Both the position numbers and the translations under genes were made by a program. From Woeseiaceae bacterium (GTDB lineage Bacteria > Pseudomonadota > Gammaproteobacteria > Steroidobacterales > Woeseiaceae), in NCBI GenBank assembly GCA_024640315.1, contig JAHEFF010000009.1, forward strand, positions 1-64,000: DNA of 64,000 bases. Reading direction: 5' to 3'. Of this stretch, positions 17,093 through 26,841 are shown piece by piece. The notes beneath the pieces are model-generated. The model ran no database searches. It worked only from the letters and a program-made list of their open reading frames with translations, and was not told where the DNA came from. Position 1 is the first letter of the stretch. Every line of letters begins with the position of its first letter.

Positions 17093-18370
17093 TCAGCTTG
17101 CAGTTGATTGAGGCAGGACGGGATCCTCCTCCTCGTGCAAATGCTGTATTTCTTCTTCGTATACCTGCGACGCGGTCTGTGCTGCCGCGAGCGCGTCACT
17201 ATACGCGATGTGCTGGTCTGCTGGCGTACTCTCTCTTTTGAAGCTGCGCAGGATCGTGTAAGTCACCAACAGCAGGTGAATTGTTGTTGCGAACAAGAAG
17301 AGGCCTGCCGGGCCGGTCCAGGTCATCAGCGCGGAGGCCATGAACGGACCCAGTATTGCGCCTATACCGTACATCAGCAGCAGCCCGCTGGATACCACGA
17401 CATATTCGCTGGAATCAGCATGATCATTGGTATGTGCCACCGATATGGCGTAAAGCGGAAAGGCGAATGCGCCCCAGGCTGCGCCAAGCAATGCGACAGT
17501 CAGGAAACTTGCGTTGTCAGCCAGCAAAACGATCGCTGCGCCGACGCTTGCTGCGGTAAGGGCTGACAAAGTCTGCAGTTCGCGTCTGCCAAATTTGTCA
17601 GAAAGGTAGCCAAGTGGCCACTGGGCGATAGCGCCACCAACCACTGCCGCCGTCATAAACCACGCAGCCAGTGAGAAGCTTCCGGATGCACCGGCTGCGA
17701 AAACCGGACCAAGCGACCAGAATGAACCGTTGGCGAGGCCGGTCGCCAGGCAGCCCAGCGTTCCGGCCGGTGAAATGCGATATATCCTGGAAATGTCAGG
17801 ACGAACGGTGTGCGGCTGGACCGGTGACGGCGAATTCGAGAGCACAACCGGGATCGCGGCGAGCGAGACCAGCACAGATGCGACAGCGAATAGATAGAAC
17901 TCCATCGGGTCTTCCAGCAACAAAAGCATTTGCCCACCCGCCAGAACGGTGAGTGTGATGACCGTGTATGTGGAGAAGATGGTGCCGCGATTTTCGTTGC
18001 TGGATGCCTCATTCAGCCAGCTCTCGATCACAACGTACAGGACCGCGAAACAGAAGCCGGTGATCATACGAAAAAGACCCCAGATCCATGGATTCAGAAC
18101 GAGTCCATGCAGCAGCGGGATGGACGACGCCAGAGCGGTCATGGCGGCGAAAACACGGACGTGTCCAACGCGCCGTAAAAGTTCGCCGCCACGCAGGCAG
18201 CCGGCAGTAAAGCCGAGGAAATACATTGCACCCATGATGCCAATCGAGATTGTCGCGAATTGTTCCAGCGACGCGCGAATCGGCAGCAGCGTGCCTTGCA
18301 GGCCCTGTCCAGTGAGTAATATTGAGACCCCAATCAGCAGTGCGGCGACAGGGGCAAGGGCCTTCTTCAT
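17093..18370 (-). CDS. MFS transporter (YcaD-like)
   Basis: This is a 425-residue inner-membrane permease with twelve hydrophobic segments. The loop GYLSDKFGRRELQ is a clear MFS signature between helices in the second half, and the GELLRRVGHVRV segment is the equivalent in the first half. The overall pattern, including the hydrophilic tail, resembles the YcaD-like branch, for which no substrate is established. It is transcribed after sdaA on the same strand, 86 bases downstream; a link to serine metabolism is only a possibility. Confidence 0.82.
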   Translation of the reverse strand: MKKALAPVAALLIGVSILLTGQGLQGTLLPIRASLEQFATISIGIMGAMYFLGFTAGCLRGGELLRRVGHVRVFAAMTALASSIPLLHGLVLNPWIWGLFRMITGFCFAVLYVVIESWLNEASSNENRGTIFSTYTVITLTVLAGGQMLLLLEDPMEFYLFAVASVLVSLAAIPVVLSNSPSPVQPHTVRPDISRIYRISPAGTLGCLATGLANGSFWSLGPVFAAGASGSFSLAAWFMTAAVVGGAIAQWPLGYLSDKFGRRELQTLSALTAASVGAAIVLLADNASFLTVALLGAAWGAFAFPLYAISVAHTNDHADSSEYVVVSSGLLLMYGIGAILGPFMASALMTWTGPAGLFLFATTIHLLLVTYTILRSFKRESTPADQHIAYSDALAAAQTASQVYEEEIQHLHEEEDPVLPQSTAS

Positions 18371-18456
18371 GACGGTGTTGGTATTTTTCGCTCGGCGATT
18401 TTATCAAGGCGCCGATTCTAGGACGTATCTACCTGTTTTTACAAGTGTTTTCTCGA

Positions 18457-19854
18457 CTAGCACTCGATGAAACTGACCGGCACCTCGATGACATTCGTTG
18501 CGAGCCCGCCGCGGGAGGTTTCCTTGTACTTGTCCTGCATGTCCAGGCCGGTTTCACGCATGGTCTGAATCACCTTGTCGAGCGATACGAAGTGCTTGCC
18601 ATCGCCACGCATGGCGAGCCGCGATGCATTGATCGCTTTGACTGATGCCATCGCGTTGCGCTCAATGCAGGGGATCTGTACGAGACCGCCGATCGGGTCA
18701 CAGGTGAGCCCGAGATTGTGTTCCATCGCGATCTCTGCAGCATTTTCTACCTGCGCCGGCGTGCCTCCCATTACTTCTGTCAGCCCCCCTGCGGCCATAG
18801 AACAGGCAGAACCTACTTCCCCCTGGCAACCAACTTCTGCACCGCTGATGGATGCGTTTCTTTTGAACAGCAAGCCAATTGCGCCGGCAGTGAGCAGGAA
18901 TCGGACGATGCCATCGTCTGTCGCATTGCTGCAAAAACGGGTGAAGTAGTGCAGTACGGCAGGAATGATTCCTGCCGCGCCGTTTGTTGGCGCCGTCACA
19001 ACCCGGCCACCCACGGCGTTCTCCTCGTTTACAGCAAGCGCGTAGAGATTGACCCAGTCCATGATGGTCAGCGGATCCCGGAGGGCCGCTTCCGGCTGGC
19101 TCGACAGTTGCTGGTGCATGCCAGCTGCGCGTCGCTTCACCTTGAGGCCGGGCATCAGCCCGGTCCCCTGGCATCCTTTCGCAACACAGGCCTGCATCGC
19201 GTGCCAGATGTTGAGCAGGCCAGAGCGAATATCATTTTCACTGCGCCATGCCTTTTCGTTCTGCAACATCAGTTCGCTGATTGAAAGGCTTTTCGCTTCG
19301 CACAGCGCGAGCAATTCCTCGCCGCTGTCGAAAGGGAAGGGCAGTTCAACCGGCGACTCGACAATGACGGGGTCATCCGTATGGTTTTCGCCAACGACGA
19401 ATCCGCCCCCGACCGAGTAGTAAATACGTTCCAGGAGAGGCTGTCCGTTGACATCGGATGCGGCGAAGCGAAGCCCGTTCGGATGTCCGGGCAAGGATTC
19501 GCGCTTCTCGAAGACGAGGTCCCGCTGCATGTCAAAGTCGACCTTCGATTTTCCCAGAAGATTCAACATCTTGTTGGTGTCGATATCGTTCATTCGAGCC
19601 GCAATCGAGTCCACGTCGACAGACTCCGGCGTCTCATCTTCCAGGCCCAGCACAACAGCCTTGTCGGTTCCGTGACCGCGCCCGGTTGCGCCGAGCGAGC
19701 CATACAGGTGCACTGTCAGTCCGCCGACTTCTTCGATTTTGCCGGCATTGTCCAGTTTGGTTGCAAACATACGTGCCGCACGCATGGGACCGACGGTATG
19801 CGAGCTTGACGGCCCGATACCGATGGTGAACAGATCGAAAACGCTGATGGACAT
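18457..19854 (-). CDS. sdaA: L-serine ammonia-lyase (iron-sulfur dependent, single chain)
   Basis: This enzyme deaminates L-serine to pyruvate and ammonia using an oxygen-sensitive [4Fe-4S] cluster. The 465-residue length matches SdaA/SdaB. The N-terminus [19 protein letters not shown] is diagnostic. The cluster cysteines lie in [16 protein letters not shown] and [27 protein letters not shown] is another conserved segment. It is divergent from the cytochrome peroxidase gene with a 90-base gap. Its pyruvate product could feed NifJ, but that link is inference. Confidence 0.95.
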   Translation of the reverse strand: MSISVFDLFTIGIGPSSSHTVGPMRAARMFATKLDNAGKIEEVGGLTVHLYGSLGATGRGHGTDKAVVLGLEDETPESVDVDSIAARMNDIDTNKMLNLLGKSKVDFDMQRDLVFEKRESLPGHPNGLRFAASDVNGQPLLERIYYSVGGGFVVGENHTDDPVIVESPVELPFPFDSGEELLALCEAKSLSISELMLQNEKAWRSENDIRSGLLNIWHAMQACVAKGCQGTGLMPGLKVKRRAAGMHQQLSSQPEAALRDPLTIMDWVNLYALAVNEENAVGGRVVTAPTNGAAGIIPAVLHYFTRFCSNATDDGIVRFLLTAGAIGLLFKRNASISGAEVGCQGEVGSACSMAAGGLTEVMGGTPAQVENAAEIAMEHNLGLTCDPIGGLVQIPCIERNAMASVKAINASRLAMRGDGKHFVSLDKVIQTMRETGLDMQDKYKETSRGGLATNVIEVPVSFIEC

Positions 19855-19944
19855 AATTCTCGGAGGGGGAGGCCTGAGAGGCAGATTCGATTATTATATA
19901 CAGTGAAACTCACGTCGAAGCGACGATCGTCGAACTTACACACT

Positions 19945-21084
19945 ATGCATATCAGGCTGTGTCCCTTTATCTTGCTGGCGATTGCCACGTTTGCCCTTTC
20001 TGTGCCGGCTATGGCAGCGGAACTTGCTGAGCTGGGCGAGGCGCTGTTCTTCGACACCAATCTCTCCGCCAACAGGACCCAGGCATGTGCCACTTGCCAC
20101 AATCCGGCGACCGCATTTACCGACAGCCGTGATGGTGGGGTAGGTGGCGCAGTCTCGCTCGGCGATGATGGTGTATCACTCGGTGATCGCAATACACCCT
20201 CGATTACCTATGCGACGTTCATACCGGATTTCGGCAGGGATAATGCAGGCGAGATCGCCGGTGGCGCATTTTATGACGGGCGTGCCGCAAACCTGGTGGA
20301 CCAGGCGGGGCAACCATTCACCAACCCGATTGAAATGGCCTTGCCTGACAATGCCGCCGTGGTTGATCGCGTTCGAGAAAATCCGGCACACGTCGAGGCT
20401 ATGAAGCAGCATTTTGGCGATTCGATATTTGACGACACTGACGCCGCATTTCGTGCGATCAGTGAGAGCATAGTGGCGTTCGAACAGACAAGTCAGTTCG
20501 CACCCTTTGATTCAAAATACGACCGTTTTCTGCGCGGCGAATACGAACTGACTGTGAAAGAGGAAATTGGGCGCAAGCTCTTTTATTCGCAGATTTTCAA
20601 TTGTCATGTCTGTCACCAGATCGATCATCGCGAACTGATAGAGGGCGTGCCATTCACCACGCATCGTTATCACAATATCGGCGTGCCGGTTAATCGTGAG
20701 GTGCGACAGAAAAATGGCCTAGGCGAATCGCACCGGGACCTGGGCCTGCTGGAGAATCCGGCAATAGACGATCCGTCGCAGGCGGGCAAGTTCAAGGTAC
20801 CAACCTTGCGAAACGTGGCGGTGACCGGGCCCTATATGCACAACGGGGTATTCAAAAAACTTGAAACGGTTATTCTCTTCTACAACAAGTTCATCCTGAC
20901 CAATCGCGAAAGCCAGACCAATCCCGAGACCGGGCAACCCTGGGGCAAACCAGAGGTGTCGGAAACCGTGGAGGTCGATCTGCTTGAAGATGGGCAGCCG
21001 GTTTCTTCGTTGCAGCTTTCGGCACTGGTTGCCTTTCTTGAAACACTGACCGACAAACGTTACGAACCATTGCTGGATCGTTGA
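19945..21084 (+). CDS. Periplasmic di-heme cytochrome c peroxidase
   Basis: This is a 379-residue exported member of the CCP/MauG family. A signal peptide ends near AMAAE (residue 25). The two c-type heme motifs are CATCH (48-52) and CHVCH (220-224), and the later MHNGVF segment is conserved in bacterial peroxidases. It probably reduces hydrogen peroxide with electrons from small cytochromes; a MauG-like modifying role is possible. The ATG at 19945 is preferred to an in-frame GTG at 19903 because the signal peptide follows directly. The phosphoesterase lipoprotein gene starts 35 bases after it. Confidence 0.9.
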   Translation: MHIRLCPFILLAIATFALSVPAMAAELAELGEALFFDTNLSANRTQACATCHNPATAFTDSRDGGVGGAVSLGDDGVSLGDRNTPSITYATFIPDFGRDNAGEIAGGAFYDGRAANLVDQAGQPFTNPIEMALPDNAAVVDRVRENPAHVEAMKQHFGDSIFDDTDAAFRAISESIVAFEQTSQFAPFDSKYDRFLRGEYELTVKEEIGRKLFYSQIFNCHVCHQIDHRELIEGVPFTTHRYHNIGVPVNREVRQKNGLGESHRDLGLLENPAIDDPSQAGKFKVPTLRNVAVTGPYMHNGVFKKLETVILFYNKFILTNRESQTNPETGQPWGKPEVSETVEVDLLEDGQPVSSLQLSALVAFLETLTDKRYEPLLDR

Positions 21085-21119
21085 GAATACGCTTGTCCGA
21101 CCACATGGAATTTCCTGGA

Positions 21120-22148
21120 ATGAGACGCCTCGCAATTGCTTCCACAATTATTCTGCTATCAGTCGGTTGTACGGGCACTTCGGTACCCGACGAAAGGCCG
21201 GAATTTGAGTCCGGTATTACCGGTGACGCGCGACCCTGGACTGACAGAAACTTCGACTCGGCGGATCACAAGTTCACATTTGCTGTCCACTCTGACCTCA
21301 CTGGCGGTGAACGGCCGGACATCTACCAGATAGCTATCGCACAGCTGTCGTTGCTGCGTCCGGAGTTCATTATTAATGTGGGTGATCTTATCGAGGGCGG
21401 CACCGAGGATCTGGCAGACATTGGAGCCCAATGGGACTCGTTCGATCAGCGTGCGGCTAAGGCAAAGGCACCCGTTTTCTATGTCGCAGGAAATCACGAT
21501 CGGACAGGTGAAGTGATGCAAAGCGTGTGGGATGCGCGGCAGGGACGCGCCTACTACCACTTTCGTTACAAAGACACATTATTCCTCGTTCTGGATACCG
21601 AAGATAATACGCCCGAGCGAGTACGGGAAATTAACGACGCACGAAATCATGCGCTGCAATTTGCCGCGGCCGGTGACTGGGATAAATTCAATGCGACTGA
21701 ATATGCCAATCTCCCCGAAAACCGGGGTGGCAATATCACCGCAGCACAGTCTCGGTACATGCTCGATGCGATCGCGGCTAATGCAGATGTTCGCTGGACG
21801 TTTTTATTCATGCACAAGGCGCCCTGGTTACGTGAGGACTTGACTGCGTTCACAGCCATAGAGGACGCCCTGGAAGATCGGCCATACACTGTCTTTCACG
21901 GGCATGTGCACGCATATCAACACGAGGAACGAAATGGGCGCGACTACATTCGCCTTGCGACGACCGGCGGCGTCCAGCTTCCTGAAAACGGCCGCTCGAT
22001 GGATCATGTCACGATGGTGACTGTCGACAACGATGGTGTCGACATTGCCAACCTCTTGATGGAGGGTATCCTCGACAAGACCGGACACATTCCGCTGAAC
22101 GGCGATGCCGTATGTTTCGAATCGACCAGGTGCCAGTCACCTGAATAG
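21120..22148 (+). CDS. Metallophosphoesterase lipoprotein
   Basis: This 342-residue lipoprotein has a lipobox LSVGC with Cys 17. It carries a calcineurin-like phosphoesterase domain with metal motifs HSDLTGG, VGDLIEGG, AGNHDR and HGHVHAYQ, so it should hydrolyse a phosphoester in the periplasm; the substrate is unknown. I chose the ATG at 21120 because it places the lipobox correctly. Upstream in-frame starts at 21081 and 21105 would add 13 or 5 residues. It lies between the peroxidase gene and the AhpD-like gene. Confidence 0.82.
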   Translation: MRRLAIASTIILLSVGCTGTSVPDERPEFESGITGDARPWTDRNFDSADHKFTFAVHSDLTGGERPDIYQIAIAQLSLLRPEFIINVGDLIEGGTEDLADIGAQWDSFDQRAAKAKAPVFYVAGNHDRTGEVMQSVWDARQGRAYYHFRYKDTLFLVLDTEDNTPERVREINDARNHALQFAAAGDWDKFNATEYANLPENRGGNITAAQSRYMLDAIAANADVRWTFLFMHKAPWLREDLTAFTAIEDALEDRPYTVFHGHVHAYQHEERNGRDYIRLATTGGVQLPENGRSMDHVTMVTVDNDGVDIANLLMEGILDKTGHIPLNGDAVCFESTRCQSPE

Positions 22149-22159
22149 GGAGAGTTATT

Positions 22160-22705
22160 GTGGCGTTCGTTGAATCCATACCGGTCGAAGAGGAGAGTGT
22201 TGCCGCGGTAATGCGCCGATACCCTGACCAGGCAATGCCGATGATGCAGTTCTCGGAAAGCATCCTTCGTACCGGCGAGTGCGACTTCACCCACGAAGAG
22301 CGAGAGTTGATTGCTGCCTTCGCATCGGGCGTTAACAACTGCACCTATTGCTACCACACGCATAAAGCGACTGCCGAGGCTCTCGGCGTGGATGAAGGCA
22401 TGCTGGACGCGATGGTCAGCGACCTGGAAACGGCCGGCGTCGATGAAAAGATGAAACCGGTTTTGCGCTACGTGAAGAAACTGACGGAATCGCCGTCGAA
22501 AATGGTTCAGGCAGACGCGGACGCAATTTTTGCTGCCGGCTGGGACGAAAATTGCTTTCATTACGCGGTAATGATTTGCGCCATGTTCAACATGATGAAT
22601 CGCATCATGGATGGTTATGGCGTCAGGAACACGGCCGAGTTTCGACTGGAGCGCGGCAAAATGCTGGTTGAAACCGGCTACCTTCCATTCGGCAAGACGG
22701 AGTAG
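22160..22705 (+). CDS. AhpD-like carboxymuconolactone decarboxylase family protein (peroxidase-related)
   Basis: This 181-residue all-helical protein has the redox motif CTYCYHTH (Cys 61, Cys 64, His 68) typical of AhpD-type alkylhydroperoxidases. It probably acts as a disulfide-relay or peroxide-reducing enzyme in the cytoplasm. The GTG start at 22160 has GGGAGAG just upstream. It lies 11 bases after the phosphoesterase gene and converges with the TonB receptor gene, separated by 3 bases. Grouping with the di-heme peroxidase suggests an oxidative-stress context. Confidence 0.82.
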   Translation: MAFVESIPVEEESVAAVMRRYPDQAMPMMQFSESILRTGECDFTHEERELIAAFASGVNNCTYCYHTHKATAEALGVDEGMLDAMVSDLETAGVDEKMKPVLRYVKKLTESPSKMVQADADAIFAAGWDENCFHYAVMICAMFNMMNRIMDGYGVRNTAEFRLERGKMLVETGYLPFGKTE

Positions 22706-22708
22706 GGT

Positions 22709-25045
22709 CTAGAAACGCCAAACGACGCCAAGGGAGGGGATGATCGGCAGCCAGTTGCCCTGGTTTGCACTGAGCGTCCGGGCGCCATTCGCATCCGTTT
22801 GTACCCGGTACTTGGTACAACAGGGGTTTTCCCGGTTATACAGGTTGGTGACTTCGATGAAGCCGGTCAGTTCACCAATGCTGACGTTGAATTCCCGACT
22901 GGCCCTGACGTCGATGGTATGAAAGACGGAGTGACGCAACGCGTTTCGTTCCGTTGTAGATGCAACGAGCGATGTGGACCCATCCGGATTATTGATCGTT
23001 TCCGCTACCAGGTCGGTACGCGGCCAGCCGGTGTGCACTGAGCCCGCCGCACTGAAACTCCATTTCTTCCAATCCCAGTTGATGCCCGCTTTGATGGTAT
23101 GGCTTTGGTCCCAGCTGCGCTTTACATCACCATTCGTCAGGGAGTCTTCGATTTCGGCCCAGGAATAACTCAACCACCAGAGCAGGCTGTCGGCCTGGTT
23201 TTCCCCGGTGACCATGAATTCGACTCCATGGGAAATCGCACCGTCGGCGTCGATTCGAACACGGTCAATTTGCAGTTCCGGAATTAATACCAATGGGTCA
23301 AATGCGTTCTCAAAGCGAGGCATCAGTGAGCGATACTTCTTCTCGTAATACTCGAGCCGCAAGTCGATGCCGGACGTCAGCATGTGAGAGATGCTGGCCA
23401 CCAGGTGTTTCGCGCGTTGCGCGGCGAAAAAGTTCGAAATTCCGTCTTCGACCTGCAATTCATTGATTTCCTGGGCCTGGTAGAACTGGCCAAAGCCCAG
23501 GCGCAGTTCTGTGCGCTCACCGAGCTGGTACAGGAGATTGAATCGTGGGCTGACCTGTTCGTCATCGTCTGCCGTTGTGTAGGTTTGCTGGTCCCACCTG
23601 ACACCGGCGTCGAAGATTAAATCGTCAAAAAGTCGCCACCTGGATTCGAGGTAGACCGCATACTGTGCGCCTCGGGGAGCGTTGCTAATGCTGACCTGGC
23701 GCGCTGGTTGATTGTCAAAAATCTGGTCGAAGGGCGGCTGGATGTTGAGCACGGAATTGTAGTCGTAGTCTGCTTCAAGCCGCTTTGCGTCGAAACCGGT
23801 GCTTATCGACCATGTGTCAGAGATGCTGACCTGCCAGTCCTGGCTGAGTGCCGATGCAAGAAATTCTCGATAATCAAGTACGCTCCCCGCAGCTATGTCG
23901 GGAATGTCCACCTGCCCGATTCGAGAGTTGTCAATTTGCGTTGCAGACAAATTGGTCGTGCTGGAAAGTCGATCGTTCCATGCTGTCTCTGCCTTCAGCC
24001 AGACAACCCTGTTGCGGTACTTGGCGCTGGCCTGTTCCGAATTATCGAGTTCGCTGATCGAAATCTTGTCATACGAGAGAAGAGCATTGGTGCTGAAGTA
24101 GGTTCGATCACTCATTTTCCAGCCGATGTGTAGAAAAGCGTCTTCGTAGCTCGGCGATCCGTAGTCCGGATTAATCACATCGGCGATCAGGTCGAGATTG
24201 CCACGCCGGGCGGACACCAGCCAGTCGCCACTATCGTTACCGCCGAAGCGTCCCATCGAGAGGGCGGACACACTAAAAAAGCTAAGCCCAAGCTCGGTGA
24301 ACATGTCGGCAGGTGGCTCACGCAGAGAAATGTCGACCACACCGCTCATTCTGTCGCCGTAACGCACCTGGTATCCGGCGCTGTAAAAATCGATGCCGGC
24401 AATCGCGCTTTGATCGATGATGGTCGAAAGTGCGTGAAAGTCCTTCAGATGATAAGGCTCGTACAAACGCAGGCCGTCAAACAAGAACAACTGTTCGTTG
24501 TCGCTGCCGCCGCGAATGTGCGTTCGCGTCGATACACCGCCATTGGCGGTCCCGGGAAGCCGGTCAATCGAGCGCACGGCATCATCACCAACGTCCGGCA
24601 ATTTGGTGGTCATGTCGCGATCAAGGAAAGTATGTGAGCCGCTCGGTTCATACTGTAATCGATAGAGACTGGAGGTCACGATAATCTCCGGGAGCTCTGG
24701 CTCTGGCTCTGACGGAAGATCAGCGACCTCGTCTCCAGCTACTGGAAACGCGTCGGGAGCAGCCACGATCAGCAGGCTATCGCCGGGACCATCCCGCAAA
24801 GTGAGCCCATGCGGCTCGAGCGCTATACCCAGTGCGGCAACCGGATCCGGATCGGTAGGCTCCTCCCTGACCGTGAACTCTGCGAGAACGAGGTCGCTGC
24901 TATAGAGAATAGTCAGGTCACGGCTTGAGAGTGAGGCGATATAGTCGCGTAGAGGCTTACCTTGCCACGGCTCTTCCGCTGTGAGGCCCGAATGGCACAA
25001 GGTCAGGAGCAGGAAGATGACGCCTGGGCGCGCGCGGAATGACAT
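22709..25045 (-). CDS. TonB-dependent receptor with N-terminal signalling (STN) domain
   Basis: This is a 778-residue outer-membrane receptor. A signal peptide (about 1-22) is followed by a secretin/TonB short N-terminal domain (about 25-110), then a plug domain (THIRGGSDNEQLFLFDGLRL) and a 22-strand-type barrel ending in an aromatic residue (VVWRF). The STN domain implies signalling to the FecR/sigma pair encoded upstream on the same strand, as in FecA or FpvA. An energised-uptake substrate such as a siderophore, glycan or other complex is likely but unidentified. The FRVDR- or FecA-like identity cannot be narrowed further from the sequence. Confidence 0.9.
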   Translation of the reverse strand: MSFRARPGVIFLLLTLCHSGLTAEEPWQGKPLRDYIASLSSRDLTILYSSDLVLAEFTVREEPTDPDPVAALGIALEPHGLTLRDGPGDSLLIVAAPDAFPVAGDEVADLPSEPEPELPEIIVTSSLYRLQYEPSGSHTFLDRDMTTKLPDVGDDAVRSIDRLPGTANGGVSTRTHIRGGSDNEQLFLFDGLRLYEPYHLKDFHALSTIIDQSAIAGIDFYSAGYQVRYGDRMSGVVDISLREPPADMFTELGLSFFSVSALSMGRFGGNDSGDWLVSARRGNLDLIADVINPDYGSPSYEDAFLHIGWKMSDRTYFSTNALLSYDKISISELDNSEQASAKYRNRVVWLKAETAWNDRLSSTTNLSATQIDNSRIGQVDIPDIAAGSVLDYREFLASALSQDWQVSISDTWSISTGFDAKRLEADYDYNSVLNIQPPFDQIFDNQPARQVSISNAPRGAQYAVYLESRWRLFDDLIFDAGVRWDQQTYTTADDDEQVSPRFNLLYQLGERTELRLGFGQFYQAQEINELQVEDGISNFFAAQRAKHLVASISHMLTSGIDLRLEYYEKKYRSLMPRFENAFDPLVLIPELQIDRVRIDADGAISHGVEFMVTGENQADSLLWWLSYSWAEIEDSLTNGDVKRSWDQSHTIKAGINWDWKKWSFSAAGSVHTGWPRTDLVAETINNPDGSTSLVASTTERNALRHSVFHTIDVRASREFNVSIGELTGFIEVTNLYNRENPCCTKYRVQTDANGARTLSANQGNWLPIIPSLGVVWRF

Positions 25046-25087
25046 GGCCGAAGTTTAGAGTATCGGCGCGGGCCATCCAACTGTGTG

Positions 25088-26077
25088 TCAGTTCAAAATT
25101 GTGATGCTCTGCGGGTCAACCCGATACTGGAAGCGCGTCGTTGACAGTACTGATTCGATGGCCTCAATCGGCGTAAAACCCTCAACTGACCCGAAGAGCC
25201 TGGTCCCCATCGCTGCCATACGTAATTCGTCACTGGAAAACACCAGTTCTTTGCCTGTTTCCCTTGCCGCCCACCTGAGAAAATCCATCAACGTTTCATT
25301 TTCCAGGACAAATCCGGGTGACAGGGCGCTTGCCCAACCCCAGCTGGCGTCGTACGGTGAAACCTTGCCAGCAACGACATCGCCGCCTGCCATTGTAAGG
25401 GTATCGCCAGCCTCTGCTGTAAACGTGCCCTGGCTATTCGCCACATCCACTCGTCCTTCCCGGACGGCGACGTTCAACTGCTCATCCGAGTAGGCAACGG
25501 AAAATTGCGTGCCGATGTCCGTTGCGGAACCGCCGTCGGTATGAATAGTGATATGCCGCCCCTGGTAAATGCGATCGCCGGAGTCTGCATACACCTGGCC
25601 GTAATCGAGCGAAAAATCGTTCGCCGCGTCGAAATGAATTGATGTACCGGCATCGATTCGTAGCGAGATATCGCCCTGCAGTGCAACACTAAGTCCCGAT
25701 TCACTGCCGGTTTTGATCAGATCGCCGGCGTGAATGGCATCGCCTACCGAATAAGGAGTTTGACCCGGGATTGTGCTGCTGGCGATATAGGAAATCGTGC
25801 CCACCTGCTGCGGTAGCACTGGTGCCGGCGAACGCAGGCCAATACCGATAGCAGTCACCACAGTTGCCGCCACCGCGAGCGGTACAGCCCAGCGAATGGT
25901 TTTCTTCTTTCGTGTTGATCGAAGCCATTCCTGCCGAACCCTGTCGTGCACGCGGCTCTGCCGATCTTTCTCGATGTCGGCCCGCGGCCCGGCGAGGCTC
26001 ATCAATCTGGCGACATCGTCCGCAGCGTCATCGCCGGGGGCCGTGTTCCGAGTATCTCGACTAGTATCTTTGTTCAT
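25088..26077 (-). CDS. FecR-family anti-sigma/signal transducer
   Basis: This 329-residue protein has a short cytoplasmic N-terminus, one membrane helix (about 63-82) and a periplasmic FecR domain (about 95-200, YSVGDAIHAGDLIKTG). Its C-terminal part from about 265 resembles an STN domain (GKELVFSSDELRMAAMGTRL). It should relay the receptor state to the ECF sigma factor. It lies 18 bases after the sigma gene and 42 bases before the receptor gene, so the three form one unit. Confidence 0.88.
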   Translation of the reverse strand: MNKDTSRDTRNTAPGDDAADDVARLMSLAGPRADIEKDRQSRVHDRVRQEWLRSTRKKKTIRWAVPLAVAATVVTAIGIGLRSPAPVLPQQVGTISYIASSTIPGQTPYSVGDAIHAGDLIKTGSESGLSVALQGDISLRIDAGTSIHFDAANDFSLDYGQVYADSGDRIYQGRHITIHTDGGSATDIGTQFSVAYSDEQLNVAVREGRVDVANSQGTFTAEAGDTLTMAGGDVVAGKVSPYDASWGWASALSPGFVLENETLMDFLRWAARETGKELVFSSDELRMAAMGTRLFGSVEGFTPIEAIESVLSTTRFQYRVDPQSITILN

Positions 26078-26095
26078 AGGTGTCGTTGCCTGTGA

Positions 26096-26707
26096 TTAAT
26101 CCAGCAGGAAACCGGGTTCAAAATCCCAGAGTGAACGGAATCCTTCCTTAAACGCCGCGCGAGCACGGGTAAGGAGTGACTCCGCAGCCTTGGTACTGAT
26201 CTCAAGTTCTTCGCCAATTTCATCGACGCTGCAGCCACGTATGTATTTCAGTTCAAGAGCGGTGGCATAGCGGGCCGGCAAGTATTCGAGCGTGAGCCGA
26301 ACAAAGCGCGCCAGCTCCTGTTCGGTTTGTTCGCTTTCCGGCGTATCCGAATCGACCGAAATCGACTCGAGTGCTGCGCGGATGGCCGGGTGATCTTCCA
26401 GGAACACGGTTTTACTTTGCTGCAAGCCCTTGTGCCTGTAAATAGAGGTCATTTCGTTGCGGCAAATCATGCAGAGCCAGGTAAAGAGAAGCGCCTCTCC
26501 CCGGTAGCTATCCATCTTTTGCACGACACGGCACATCGTTCGCTGGACGATTTCCTCGGCGAGATCCGCATTCGCGTCCACTCGGGACAGGGTGAAGCGG
26601 AACAACCGTGGAAAGTACTCGCGAAAAAACTCCTCGAACGCATCCGAGTCGCCTTCCGCGACACGTTTGGCCAGCATGCGGTCTGTTTGTAGTTGAGAAG
26701 TCGTCAC
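26096..26707 (-). CDS. ECF RNA polymerase sigma factor (FecI-like)
   Basis: This 203-residue sigma-70 family protein has region 2 (FFREYFPRLFRFTLSRV and the EEIVQRTMCRVVQ segment) and region 4 (LEYLPARYATALELKYIRG then the helix-turn-helix SVDEIGEELEISTKAAESLL). The order sigma-FecR-receptor and the STN domain on the receptor indicate cell-surface signalling. Translation starts at GTG. The region upstream (26708-26841) must hold its promoter but I could not define it. Confidence 0.9.
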   Translation of the reverse strand: MTTSQLQTDRMLAKRVAEGDSDAFEEFFREYFPRLFRFTLSRVDANADLAEEIVQRTMCRVVQKMDSYRGEALLFTWLCMICRNEMTSIYRHKGLQQSKTVFLEDHPAIRAALESISVDSDTPESEQTEQELARFVRLTLEYLPARYATALELKYIRGCSVDEIGEELEISTKAAESLLTRARAAFKEGFRSLWDFEPGFLLD

Positions 26708-26841
26708 GTTAACTCTTCGAAGCCGTTTGTCTACAACCTGTTAGACGTGGTTCGGTCAGAAAACCTTCGCCAGCCGATAAACGGCTTAACAGGCGTAGCA
26801 GTTTGACCGGAATAACTGGTGTTCGCTCCATTATTTCGCCG

